NCBI RefSeq assembly: GCF_009857505.1
Contig: NZ_WWCP01000020.1
Span: 1-64,000, forward strand
Source: Duganella lactea
GTDB lineage: Bacteria; Pseudomonadota; Gammaproteobacteria; Burkholderiales; Burkholderiaceae_D
Length of the DNA: 64,000 nt
Direction: 5' to 3'
Part shown: piece after piece, positions 54,325 through 64,000 of the stretch
How the letters are laid out: every line of letters begins with the position of its first letter
Numbering within the stretch: position 1 is the first letter of the stretch
Translations under genes and position numbers: made by a program
The notes under the pieces: model-generated
What the model was told of the DNA's origin: nothing
Databases searched by the model: none
Seen by the model: only the letters and a program-made list of their open reading frames with translations

Positions 54325-54411
54325 GCGAGGATGGCGAAATTGGTAGACGCACCAGGTTTAGGTCCTGACGCCAGCAATGGTGTGGGGGTTCGAGTCCCCC
54401 TCCTCGCACCA
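54325..54411 (+). tRNA. tRNA-Leu (TAG anticodon)
   Basis: An 87-base gene with acceptor GCGAGGA/TCCTCGC, the long variable arm of class II tRNAs, anticodon TAG at 54359-54361, T-loop GTTCGAGTC and encoded CCA (54409-54411). It lies 34 bases before tig, the order found in other betaproteobacteria. Confidence 0.97.
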
Positions 54412-54445
54412 ACTGTACTTTTTATTTTTTGGACGATTTTTTAAC

Positions 54446-55786
54446 ATGGCAACTGCAGTCGAAACCTTGGGCAAACTCGAACGTCGTATCACGATCTCCT
54501 TCCCGCTGACCGAAGTCCGCGCTGAAGTTGAGAAGCGCCTGAAAGTGCAAGCCAAAACGGCTAAGGCACCAGGCTTCCGTCCGGGCAAAGTTCCTCTGAA
54601 AATGGTCGCAGCACAATACGGTTATCAGATCGAGACCGAAGTGCTGAATGATAAAGTTGGCCGCGCTTTCAACGACGCCGCAAACGAAGCCCAACTGCGC
54701 GTTGCCGGCTACCCGAACATCGAGCCGAAGCAGGAATCGCCCGCCGGCGTGCTGACCTTCGACGCCACCTTCGAAGTGTATCCGGAAGTCGTCATCGGCG
54801 ACCTGACCACCGTCGAAATCGAAACCGTCAAAGCCGATGTCAGCGACGCTGAAATCGACAAGACCATCGAAATCCTGCGCAAACAGCGCGTGCACTTCCA
54901 CACCAAAGGTGAAGCCGGCGAACACGGCGACGGTGGCGAAGCCATCGCCGCCAACGGCGACCGCGCGACCGTCGACTTCGTCGGCTCGATCGACGGCGTG
55001 GAATTCCCAGGCGGTAAAGCCGAAGACTACCCGTTCGTGCTGGGCGAAGGCCGCATGCTGCCAGAATTCGAAGCCGCGACCGTCGGCCTGAAAGTGGGCG
55101 AGTCCAAGACCTTCCCACTGGCCTTCCCGGAGGACTACCATGGTAAAGACGTGGCCGGTAAAACCGCCTCGTTCACCATCACGCTGAAAAAACTGGAATG
55201 GGCGCACCTGCCGGAAGTGGACGCCGAGTTCGCCAAATCGCTGGGCGTGGCCGATGGCGACGTCGCCAAAATGCGCGATGACATCAAGGTCAACCTGGAG
55301 CGTGAAGTCGCCGGCCGCGTGAAAGCACGCAACAAAGAAGCCGTGATGGAAACCCTGGTCAAGACCGCGACCCTGGACGTGCCGAAATCGCTGATCGCCC
55401 AGGACACCGAGCGTCTGGCCGAGATGACCCGCCAGGACATGGCGCAGCGCGGCATGAACGTCAAGGACGTGCCATTCCCACCAGAACTGTTCGCGGAAAA
55501 AGCCGAGCGTCGCGTACGCCTGGGCCTGATCCTGTCGCAACTGGTTGGTGAAAACAACCTGCAAGCGCAGCCAGAGCAAGTGAAAGCCCAGATCGAAGAC
55601 TTCGCACAAAGCTACGAAGACCCACGTGAAGTGCTGAAGTACTACTACAGCGACCGTCGTCGTCTGGCCGAGATCGAGGCCCTTGTTTTGGAAGAAAACG
55701 TCGTCAACTACGTCCTGGGCCTGTCGAAAACCTCGTCCAAGGCGATCGCCTTTGATGAGCTGATGGGAAGCAACGCACAAGCGTAA
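54446..55786 (+). CDS. tig: Trigger factor
   Basis: The ribosome-bound chaperone binds nascent chains at the exit tunnel. The 446-residue protein has the ribosome-binding domain with [12 protein letters not shown] (signature near residues 40-55), an FKBP-type prolyl isomerase domain ([20 protein letters not shown]) and a C-terminal chaperone domain. ATG 54446 gives [13 protein letters not shown], the usual start; an upstream frame start inside the tRNA is not real. It heads the tig-clpP-clpX-lon series. Confidence 0.97.
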   Translation: MATAVETLGKLERRITISFPLTEVRAEVEKRLKVQAKTAKAPGFRPGKVPLKMVAAQYGYQIETEVLNDKVGRAFNDAANEAQLRVAGYPNIEPKQESPAGVLTFDATFEVYPEVVIGDLTTVEIETVKADVSDAEIDKTIEILRKQRVHFHTKGEAGEHGDGGEAIAANGDRATVDFVGSIDGVEFPGGKAEDYPFVLGEGRMLPEFEAATVGLKVGESKTFPLAFPEDYHGKDVAGKTASFTITLKKLEWAHLPEVDAEFAKSLGVADGDVAKMRDDIKVNLEREVAGRVKARNKEAVMETLVKTATLDVPKSLIAQDTERLAEMTRQDMAQRGMNVKDVPFPPELFAEKAERRVRLGLILSQLVGENNLQAQPEQVKAQIEDFAQSYEDPREVLKYYYSDRRRLAEIEALVLEENVVNYVLGLSKTSSKAIAFDELMGSNAQA

Positions 55787-55815
55787 TTCAGTTAGGTTAG
55801 AATAAAGACAGCGTC

Positions 55816-55852
55816 ACCGCCGTCGTTCCGGCCTGCGCCGGAACGACGCGGT
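55816..55852. repeat. Imperfect inverted repeat between tig and clpP
   Basis: CGTCGTTCCGGC (55821-55832) pairs with GCCGGAACGACG (55837-55848), with outer ACCG/CGGT pairs and one bulge. No U-run follows. It resembles the dispersed short palindromes common in betaproteobacterial intergenic regions; a related element is at 63545-63568. Confidence 0.6.
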
Positions 55853-55892
55853 GGTAATGTTTCTGAACCTGGCTGCTTCACAAGGAAATAGA

Positions 55893-56519
55893 ATGACTGG
55901 TATGAACCGTAATCCGGCACTGGACACTCAAATGTTGGGCCTGGTCCCGATGGTGGTGGAACAAAGCGGTCGCGGCGAGCGCTCCTACGACATCTACTCG
56001 CGCCTGCTCAAAGAACGCATTATCTTCATGGTCGGCCCGGTCAACGACCAGATGGCCAACCTGGTGGTGGCCCAGTTGCTGTTCCTGGAAAGCGAAAATC
56101 CGGACAAGGATATCTCGCTGTACATCAACTCGCCTGGCGGTTCGGTATCGGCCGGCCTGGCCATCTTCGATACGATGCAGTTCATCAAACCGGACGTGTC
56201 GACGCTGTGCACCGGCATCGCCGCCTCGATGGGTGCGTTCCTGCTGGCCGCCGGCGCCAAAGGCAAGCGTTTCTCGCTGCCGAACTCGCGCGTGATGATT
56301 CACCAGCCTTCGGGCGGCTCGCAAGGCATGGCGTCGGACATCGAGATCCAGGCCAAAGAGATCCTCTACCTGCGCCACCGTCTGAATTCGATCATGGCCG
56401 AGCGCACCGGCCAAAGTATCGAACAGGTCGCCAAAGACACCGACCGTGATCGCTTCATGTCGGCGGAAGAAGCGGTAGAGTACGGTTTGATCGACAAAGT
56501 GTTGACCAACCGGGCTTGA
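55893..56519 (+). CDS. clpP: ATP-dependent Clp protease proteolytic subunit
   Basis: The 208-residue serine protease forms the barrel that works with ClpX. Catalytic serine is in GIAASMGAF (S112) and histidine in [10 protein letters not shown] (H137); the aspartate lies in the KDTDRDRF stretch. ATG 55893 follows AAGGAAA. A strong terminator follows the gene. Confidence 0.98.
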   Translation: MTGMNRNPALDTQMLGLVPMVVEQSGRGERSYDIYSRLLKERIIFMVGPVNDQMANLVVAQLLFLESENPDKDISLYINSPGGSVSAGLAIFDTMQFIKPDVSTLCTGIAASMGAFLLAAGAKGKRFSLPNSRVMIHQPSGGSQGMASDIEIQAKEILYLRHRLNSIMAERTGQSIEQVAKDTDRDRFMSAEEAVEYGLIDKVLTNRA

Positions 56520-56546
56520 TGCTTCCGACGCAGCATTGCTAAAAAG

Positions 56547-56586
56547 ACGCCCGGACGATTAATCGTTCGGGCGTTTCGTTTTTATT
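56547..56586 (+). terminator. Intrinsic terminator after clpP
   Basis: ACGCCCGGACGATT (56547-56560) and AATCGTTCGGGCGT (56561-56574) form a long stem with one G-U pair, followed by TTCGTTTTTATTT. It separates clpP from clpX, which then needs its own promoter or readthrough. Confidence 0.93.
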
Positions 56587-56688
56587 TCGGGTAGCATGTG
56601 ATTGTAGGCGGATTTTTCCGGACTGCATTTATGAGTCGCGTGCTAGCCGATCACGGCTAAGCCATTCTGTAACCAAAGAAAACTGCCC

Positions 56689-57957
56689 ATGTCAGACAAA
56701 AAATCCTCCAGCGGCGAAAAACTGCTGTACTGCTCGTTCTGCGGCAAAAGCCAGCACGAGGTGAAAAAGCTCATCGCCGGCCCCTCGGTGTTCATTTGCG
56801 ACGAGTGTATCGATCTGTGCAATGACATCATCCGCGATGAGACCTCGGCCATCGAGTCGGTCGCGGGCGCCAAGTCGGACCTGCCGACTCCGCATGAAAT
56901 CAAGGACTTGCTGGACCAGTACGTGATCGGCCAGCAAACAGCCAAGCGTATCCTGTCGGTGGCGGTGTACAACCACTACAAGCGCCTCAAGCACCTGGGT
57001 AAAAAAGACGAGGTCGAGCTGGCCAAGTCCAACATCCTGCTGGTCGGTCCGACCGGTTCCGGCAAAACGCTGCTGGCGCAGACGCTGGCTCGCATGCTCA
57101 ACGTGCCGTTCGTGATCGCCGACGCCACCACGCTGACCGAAGCCGGCTACGTGGGCGAGGACGTCGAGAATATCATTCAGAAACTGTTGCAGAGTTGCAA
57201 CTATGATGTGGACAAGGCGCAACGCGGCATCGTCTACATCGACGAGATCGACAAGATCTCGCGCAAGTCGGACAATCCGTCGATCACCCGCGACGTCTCG
57301 GGCGAGGGTGTGCAGCAGGCGCTGCTGAAACTGATCGAGGGCACCATGGCCTCGGTGCCGCCACAGGGCGGCCGCAAGCATCCGAACCAGGACTTCGTGC
57401 AGATCGACACCACCAACATCATGTTCATCTGCGGCGGCGCCTTCGATGGTCTGGCCAAGGTGATCGAGAACCGTTCGGAAAAATCCGGCATCGGCTTCGG
57501 CGCGTCGGTCAAGAGCAAGTCCGAGCGCGCCGTCAGCGAAGTGCTGATGGAAGCGGAACCGGAAGATCTGATCAAGTTCGGCCTGATCCCTGAACTGGTG
57601 GGCCGTCTGCCGGTGGTGGCGACGCTGGCGGAACTGACCGAGGAAGCGCTGATCCAGATTCTGGTCGAGCCGAAGAATGCGCTGATCAAGCAATACTCGA
57701 AGCTGCTGGAAATGGAAGGCGCCGAACTGGAAATCCGTCCGGCCGCGCTGCACGCGATCGCCAAGAAAGCGCTGGCGCGTAAAACCGGCGCCCGCGGTCT
57801 GCGTTCGATCCTGGAACACGCGCTGCTTGATACCATGTATGAATTGCCCAATGAAACCAATGTGACTAAAGTGGTTATTGATGAGAATACCATCACCAGT
57901 GGCGCAAAACCTTTGTTGATTTATCAGGAGCAAGCAAAGGCGTCTGGTGAGAATTAA
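56689..57957 (+). CDS. clpX: ClpX AAA+ unfoldase subunit of Clp protease
   Basis: The 422-residue protein unfolds substrates for ClpP. The N-terminal zinc-binding domain has CSFCGKSQ and CDECIDLC; the Walker A is GPTGSGKT (120-127), Walker B is [10 protein letters not shown], and IGF-loop elements (GIGFGASV) are present for ClpP docking. A terminator hairpin follows about 100 bases after the stop. Confidence 0.98.
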   Translation: MSDKKSSSGEKLLYCSFCGKSQHEVKKLIAGPSVFICDECIDLCNDIIRDETSAIESVAGAKSDLPTPHEIKDLLDQYVIGQQTAKRILSVAVYNHYKRLKHLGKKDEVELAKSNILLVGPTGSGKTLLAQTLARMLNVPFVIADATTLTEAGYVGEDVENIIQKLLQSCNYDVDKAQRGIVYIDEIDKISRKSDNPSITRDVSGEGVQQALLKLIEGTMASVPPQGGRKHPNQDFVQIDTTNIMFICGGAFDGLAKVIENRSEKSGIGFGASVKSKSERAVSEVLMEAEPEDLIKFGLIPELVGRLPVVATLAELTEEALIQILVEPKNALIKQYSKLLEMEGAELEIRPAALHAIAKKALARKTGARGLRSILEHALLDTMYELPNETNVTKVVIDENTITSGAKPLLIYQEQAKASGEN

Positions 57958-58060
57958 ATAACTTGTGCACACTTGCCCCGCTCAGCAGCAAAATTCATTT
58001 CGCATCCGTGGGGCAAGGCGGTACAATCAAAATCAATAAAAGCATACAGGCTTCATTCGG

Positions 58061-58097
58061 AAAGCCACTCGTGACGCCCGTCGCGCGTGGCTTTTTT
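58061..58097 (+). terminator. Intrinsic terminator between clpX and lon
   Basis: AAAGCCAC (58061-58068) pairs with GTGGCTTT (58087-58094), with a small inner GAC/GTC pairing, followed by a run of T residues to 58097. The remaining 125 bases before lon are A/T-rich and probably hold the lon promoter, which I cannot place confidently. Confidence 0.8.
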
Positions 58098-58222
58098 ATT
58101 TAGTCTTTCTTTTAGAGTAAAGAAAACATTCTTTAATATGAGAATTATTTTCTTGCAGCTCGGTCTTGTGATTCGGCGAAACAGTGCCCACATCATCAAC
58201 ACGCTTTCACATAAGGTACGCC

Positions 58223-60634
<2,412 letters not shown>

Positions 60635-60654
60635 CTTTCCGCTGTAATATCCTC

Positions 60655-60686
60655 AAAACAGGCGCTTATATAGCGCCTGTTTTTTA
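60655..60686 (+). terminator. Intrinsic terminator after lon
   Basis: AAAACAGGCGCT (60655-60666) pairs with AGCGCCTGTTTT (60672-60683) around TATAT, followed by T residues. It ends the lon transcript. Confidence 0.93.
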
Positions 60687-60714
60687 TTTTTACTGGTTTT
60701 TCTATTGTGCAGCC

Positions 60715-60744
60715 TTGACACGGCAGTAGGCGGCCTTGTTTAAT
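60715..60744 (+). promoter_or_regulatory. Predicted hupB promoter
   Basis: TTGACA (60715-60720) and TTTAAT (60739-60744) are spaced by 18 bases, about 70 bases before the gene. The -35 is consensus. Confidence 0.6.
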
Positions 60745-60811
60745 ACGGCCTGAATTTTTCGTGTTACCGTATTTTAAGCGGCAACAGATATAACCTTTGT
60801 GGGGAATTGCT

Positions 60812-61084
60812 TTGAATAAGACTGAATTGATCGACCATATCGCCACCACCGCTGATATTTCGAAAGCGGCTGCTGCACGCGCGCTGGACGCCGTGATTGA
60901 CGGTGTTACCACCACCCTGCAAAAGAACGACAGCGTGACCCTGGTTGGCTTCGGCACCTTCTCCGTGAGCGAACGCGCCGCCCGTACCGGCCGCAATCCG
61001 CGCACCAAGGAAGAGATCACCATCGAAGCGGCAAAAGTTCCTAAATTTAAAGCTGGCAAAGCTTTGAAAGATGCTGTAAACTAA
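60812..61084 (+). CDS. hupB: Nucleoid protein HU, beta-type
   Basis: HU bends and compacts DNA. The 90 residues read [10 protein letters not shown] after the initiator, with [18 protein letters not shown] in the DNA-binding arm. The start is a TTG at 60812, five bases after GGGGA; no ATG fits the conserved N-terminus. The next genes are the tRNA cluster. Confidence 0.95.
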   Translation: MNKTELIDHIATTADISKAAAARALDAVIDGVTTTLQKNDSVTLVGFGTFSVSERAARTGRNPRTKEEITIEAAKVPKFKAGKALKDAVN

Positions 61085-61133
61085 CGGACTTCGGTGAGCA
61101 GCGGTGGCAACAAAGCTGTTCACTTCGGCAAAT

Positions 61134-61209
61134 GGGCGGTTAGCTCAGTTGGTAGAGCGGAGCCCTTACAAGGCTTAGGTCGGGAGTTCGAGCCTCTCAC
61201 CGCCCACCA
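61134..61209 (+). tRNA. tRNA-Val (TAC anticodon)
   Basis: A 76-base gene with acceptor GGGCGGT/ACCGCCC, anticodon loop CTTACAA (anticodon TAC), T-loop GTTCGAGCC and encoded CCA. It lies 49 bases after hupB. Confidence 0.96.
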
Positions 61210-61268
61210 AAAAAACATTTGCCGGAAATTAAGTTTTACTGTAGTATGTAGCACCTTGATATTCAGCT

Positions 61269-61345
61269 GGAGTGGTAGTTCAGTTGGTTAGAATACCGGC
61301 CTGTCACGCCGGGGGTCGCGGGTTCGAGCCCCGTCCACTCCGCCA
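61269..61345 (+). tRNA. tRNA-Asp (GTC anticodon), copy 1
   Basis: A 77-base gene with acceptor GGAGTGG/CCACTCC, anticodon loop CTGTCAC (GTC), discriminator G and encoded CCA. Confidence 0.97.
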
Positions 61346-61373
61346 ACCAATATCGAGATTGTAGTGCCTACCA

Positions 61374-61450
61374 GGAGTGGTAGTTCAGTTGGTTAGAATA
61401 CCGGCCTGTCACGCCGGGGGTCGCGGGTTCGAGCCCCGTCCACTCCGCCA
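61374..61450 (+). tRNA. tRNA-Asp (GTC anticodon), copy 2
   Basis: Identical over its 77 bases to the copy at 61269-61345, from which it is separated by 28 bases. A tandem duplication. Confidence 0.97.
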
Positions 61451-61460
61451 GAACAAGATA

Positions 61461-61495
61461 CCCCGCAGCTTCTACGAGCTGCGGGGTTTTTCTTT
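61461..61495 (+). terminator. Intrinsic terminator after the tRNA cluster
   Basis: CCCCGCAGCT (61461-61470) pairs with AGCTGCGGGG (61477-61486) around TCTACG, followed by TTTTTCTTT. Confidence 0.95.
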
Positions 61496-61517
61496 TTCCG
61501 CGACCGTTAATTCAACA

Positions 61518-61546
61518 TTGAATATCCGATATATTCCTTGTAAAAT
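61518..61546 (+). promoter_or_regulatory. Near-consensus sigma-70 promoter upstream of ppiD
   Basis: TTGAAT (61518-61523) and TAAAAT (61541-61546) are separated by exactly 17 bases. The start is expected near 61553. A terminator-like hairpin follows within ten bases. Confidence 0.7.
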
Positions 61547-61560
61547 CCGGCAACCGGAAT

Positions 61561-61587
61561 AGGCGAACGTGGGTTCGCCTTTTTTGT
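61561..61587 (+). terminator. Terminator-like hairpin in the ppiD leader
   Basis: AGGCGAAC (61561-61568) pairs with GTTCGCCT (61573-61580) with a four-base loop, followed by TTTTTTG. It lies between the predicted promoter and ppiD, so it could be an attenuator, or the end of a very short RNA. Confidence 0.7.
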
Positions 61588-61621
61588 ATGTGCAAGTCCT
61601 TCTAATCCGAATTGGCAGACC

Positions 61622-63535
61622 ATGTTTGAATTTATTCGTACCCATCAACGCTTGATGCAAATCCTGCTGGCGATCGTCATCGTGCCATCGTTTGCATTTG
61701 TCGGCATTGGCAGTTACCAGAGCTTTGGCGACGACGCCAACACCATCGCCAAAATCGATGGCAAGCCACTGACCCAACAGGAATTCGACAACGCCGTGCG
61801 CACGCAGCTGGATACCTATCGCCAGCGTCTCGGCGCGCAGTTCGACCAGAAAATGTTCGACACGCCCGAGTTCAAGCAGAACATCCTCGACCAGCTGATC
61901 GCGCAACGCGCGATCGCCGCCGAAGTCCTGCACCGCAACCTGAGCGTGACCGACAGCCAACTGCAGAAAGTCATCATTGACCAGTTCGGCGGTCCGGGCG
62001 CGTTCGACATGGACCGCTACAAGGCCATCCTGGCCCAGCAAGGCATGCGTCCGGAAGACTACGATGCGCGCCTGCGCCGCGACCTGGCGCTGCAACAGCT
62101 GGCCACCGCCGTCGAAGGCACCGGCTTTGCACCGCGCAGCGTCGCCAAGAACCTGTCGGACATCGTCGCGCAAGAGCGCGAAGTGCAGGAACTGCTGCTG
62201 CCGGTGGCCGACTTCGTGCCACAGGTCAAGGTGACCGACGAGATGGTCAAGGCCTACTACCAGAAGAACAGCAAGTTCTTCGAAGTGCCTGAGCAAGCGA
62301 AGATCGAATACGTGGTGCTGAACAACGACGCCGTGGCCAGCCAGATCAAGGTCAGCGACGCCGAGGTGGCGGATTACTACGCCAAGAATTCGGCGCAGTT
62401 CACCACGCCGGAAACCCGCCGTGCCAGCCACATCCTGATCGCCGTGAAGAAGGGCGCCAGCGCCGCCGACATCGCGGCCGCCAAGGCCAAGGCGGAAGCC
62501 ATCGTCGCCGAACTGCGCAAGAATCCGGGCGAGTTCGCCAAACTGGCGAAAGCCAAATCGGAAGATCCGGGCTCGGCCGAGCAGGGCGGTGACCTGGGCG
62601 TGATCGAAAAAGGCTCGCTGGTGGCGTCGGTTGAAAACGCGATCGGCAAGCTGAAGCAGGGCGAGATCAGCGACGCGGTGCAGTCGGAATTCGGCTGGCA
62701 CGTGCTGACCGTGACCGAACTGAAGCCTGCCGTGGTCAAGCCGCTGGACGTGGTGAAGGCCGACGTCGCCGATCTGCTGAAAAAACAGAAAGCCGCCAAG
62801 AAATACTCGGAAATGGCCGAGACCTTCAACAACACCGTCTACGAGCAAGCTGACAGCCTGAAGCCGGCTGCCGACAAGCTGGGCCTGAAGGTCGAGACCG
62901 CTGATGGCGTATCGCGCAAGCCGTCGCCACTGGCCGGCGCCGCGCTGTACAACAATCCCAAGTTCCTGACCGCACTGTTCTCGAACGATTCGATCGGCAG
63001 CAAGCGCAACACCGAAGCGGTTGAGATCGCGCCGAACACCTTGATCTCGGGCCGCATCGTCGATTTCAAGCCAGCAAGCAAGCGTCCATTGGCGGAAGTC
63101 GATGCGCAGATCCGTCAGCGTGTGACCATTGAAGAAGCCGCCAAGCTGGCGACCAAGGCCGGTGAAGAGAAACTGGCCGCCTTCAAGAGATCTGGCGACG
63201 CGACCGGTTTCGGCGCGGGCAAGCTGGTATCGCGCGGCAAGCCAGAAGGCATCAACGGCCTGGCGCTGCAATCGGTGATGACGGTCGACACCAGCAAGCT
63301 GCCGGCTTATGTTGGCGTGGACTTGCCAGGCACTGGCTACGGCGTGTATCGCATCAGCAAGGTGCAGCAGCCAGCCGCCGCGGACGAAGCGCAGCGCAAG
63401 CAGGAAGCCGAACAGATCGGCAACCTGATCGCGCAGCAGGAGATGGCGCAGTATGTTGAACTGCTCAAATCCAAGGCCAAGGTGAAAATCCTGAAACCGA
63501 TCGCCTCGGCGACCACTGTCACCGAAGTGAAGTAA
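61622..63535 (+). CDS. ppiD: Membrane-anchored periplasmic peptidyl-prolyl isomerase, PpiD/SurA type
   Basis: The 637-residue chaperone has one N-terminal membrane anchor (LMQILLAIVIVPSFAFVGIG), a SurA-like N-terminal domain (about 35-200) and a parvulin domain with RRASHILIAVKKG and GGDLGVIEKGSLV (about 265-365). It helps fold outer-membrane and periplasmic proteins. It lies after the tRNA cluster and a leader hairpin. Confidence 0.92.
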   Translation: MFEFIRTHQRLMQILLAIVIVPSFAFVGIGSYQSFGDDANTIAKIDGKPLTQQEFDNAVRTQLDTYRQRLGAQFDQKMFDTPEFKQNILDQLIAQRAIAAEVLHRNLSVTDSQLQKVIIDQFGGPGAFDMDRYKAILAQQGMRPEDYDARLRRDLALQQLATAVEGTGFAPRSVAKNLSDIVAQEREVQELLLPVADFVPQVKVTDEMVKAYYQKNSKFFEVPEQAKIEYVVLNNDAVASQIKVSDAEVADYYAKNSAQFTTPETRRASHILIAVKKGASAADIAAAKAKAEAIVAELRKNPGEFAKLAKAKSEDPGSAEQGGDLGVIEKGSLVASVENAIGKLKQGEISDAVQSEFGWHVLTVTELKPAVVKPLDVVKADVADLLKKQKAAKKYSEMAETFNNTVYEQADSLKPAADKLGLKVETADGVSRKPSPLAGAALYNNPKFLTALFSNDSIGSKRNTEAVEIAPNTLISGRIVDFKPASKRPLAEVDAQIRQRVTIEEAAKLATKAGEEKLAAFKRSGDATGFGAGKLVSRGKPEGINGLALQSVMTVDTSKLPAYVGVDLPGTGYGVYRISKVQQPAAADEAQRKQEAEQIGNLIAQQEMAQYVELLKSKAKVKILKPIASATTVTEVK

Positions 63536-63544
63536 TTGCTCCGA

Positions 63545-63568
63545 TCATTCCCGCTTAGGCGGGAATGA
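63545..63568. repeat. Perfect inverted repeat between ppiD and mnmH
   Basis: TCATTCCCGC (63545-63554) and GCGGGAATGA (63559-63568) with a TTAG loop lie between two convergent genes. It may end transcription from both sides or be a dispersed palindrome like that at 55816-55852; no U-run is seen. Confidence 0.6.
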
Positions 63569-63573
63569 CGTTT

Positions 63574-64000
63574 CTAGAGCAGGCGGCGGGCGGCGGCGAT
63601 GAACGCCTCATCGCTGATATCGGCCAGCTCCAGCGGCTGCGCGCTCGCGTAGCGGATAAAGTTGCGGTCGATCGAACGCAGGTAAGCGGGATCGTAATGC
63701 TGGGCCAGCAATTCATCGACCAGCGCGGCCATCTGGCCTGATTGCGATAGCGATTGCCAGTGCGCGATCCTCTCCTTGCCATGCAACTGGGTCAGATGCT
63801 CCAGTTGCACATTCAGCGATGCCGGATTCAGCAGAAAGTGCGCGTAATCGGCCATCAGCAGATTGACGCGCTCGGCGCGCGGTAGCGTCAGCGCGATGCA
63901 ATCGGCGGCGCGCATGCTGTCCATCAGTGCCGCCGGCACGCGCAGGTTGCCGACCTTCTTGCTCTCCGCCTCGACAAATACCGGCCGCGACGCGTTAAAA
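63574..64000 (-). CDS. mnmH: tRNA 2-selenouridine synthase, C-terminal part (cut by window edge)
   Basis: The frame is open to the window edge, so the start is outside. The visible 141 residues contain the MnmH/SelU stretch FVEAESKKVGNLRVPAALM, MRAADCIALTLPRAERVNLL and the helical C-terminus MADYAHFL. The enzyme replaces sulfur by selenium at the wobble uridine of some tRNAs. The rhodanese and P-loop domains are not visible. It is convergent with ppiD. Confidence 0.85.
   Translation of the reverse strand, partial: FNASRPVFVEAESKKVGNLRVPAALMDSMRAADCIALTLPRAERVNLLMADYAHFLLNPASLNVQLEHLTQLHGKERIAHWQSLSQSGQMAALVDELLAQHYDPAYLRSIDRNFIRYASAQPLELADISDEAFIAAARRLL

Overview
This is a GC-rich chromosomal segment of a betaproteobacterium, most likely of the family Oxalobacteraceae (Massilia/Duganella/Janthinobacterium type). 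The inference rests on the conserved block tRNA-Leu, tig, clpP, clpX, lon, hupB, tRNA-Val, two tRNA-Asp, ppiD, mnmH, on an hpnC/hpnD/hpnE squalene cluster, on the thrC-moeA-moaD order and on the kbl/epimerase-type threonine dehydrogenase pair. The genus cannot be fixed from this sequence. Coding density is high and no stretch above 300 bases lacks a gene.

Layout. 0-6.3 kb: the tail of an IS110-type transposase, a Crp/Fnr regulator, a small unknown gene, a SulP anion transporter, a DUF29 gene broken by an in-frame amber codon, and a two-gene exported unit (DUF3142 protein plus a large helical protein). 6.4-9.8 kb: katA catalase, a ClC chloride/proton antiporter and an OmpA/Pal-like lipoprotein. 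9.9-20.1 kb: a LacI regulator-helicase pair, a YegD-like Hsp70 with a DnaQ-type exonuclease, a Sel1-repeat protein, a small exported protein, a GNAT enzyme, and a LysR regulator divergent from an NmrA-like oxidoreductase and a small unknown gene. 20.1-25.1 kb: an EAL-CBS-GGDEF protein divergent from a periplasmic cupredoxin that overlaps a membrane HAMP-GGDEF-EAL protein. 25.2-31.1 kb: an exported DUF5694 protein, a prolyl oligopeptidase and a coupled metzincin-like metalloprotease.

31.1-36.7 kb: amtB behind a sigma-54 promoter and an NtrC-type palindrome, then an XRE-cupin regulator divergent from kbl-tdh-sdaA, which turns threonine into glycine and acetyl-CoA and serine into pyruvate. 36.7-45.7 kb: another GAF-GGDEF-EAL protein, thrC-moeA-moaD (threonine and molybdopterin synthesis, without hom or moaE beside them), a small membrane protein, a TIGR03862-type flavoprotein, and a DUF2807/DUF1700 membrane pair. 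45.8-49.8 kb: hpnE, hpnD and hpnC for squalene, with two small genes wedged between hpnD and hpnC. 50-54.2 kb: an RND efflux adaptor and pump. 54.3-64 kb: the protein-quality-control block with its tRNAs, ending inside mnmH.

The most interesting leads are the cupredoxin/c-di-GMP operon, a possible Shine-Dalgarno-masking hairpin in front of the Hsp70 gene, a consensus promoter followed almost at once by a terminator in front of ppiD, a terminator hairpin just upstream of tRNA-Leu, the DUF29 gene with an internal stop, and the coupled secreted peptidase pair. No CRISPR array, prophage or obvious defence island is visible.
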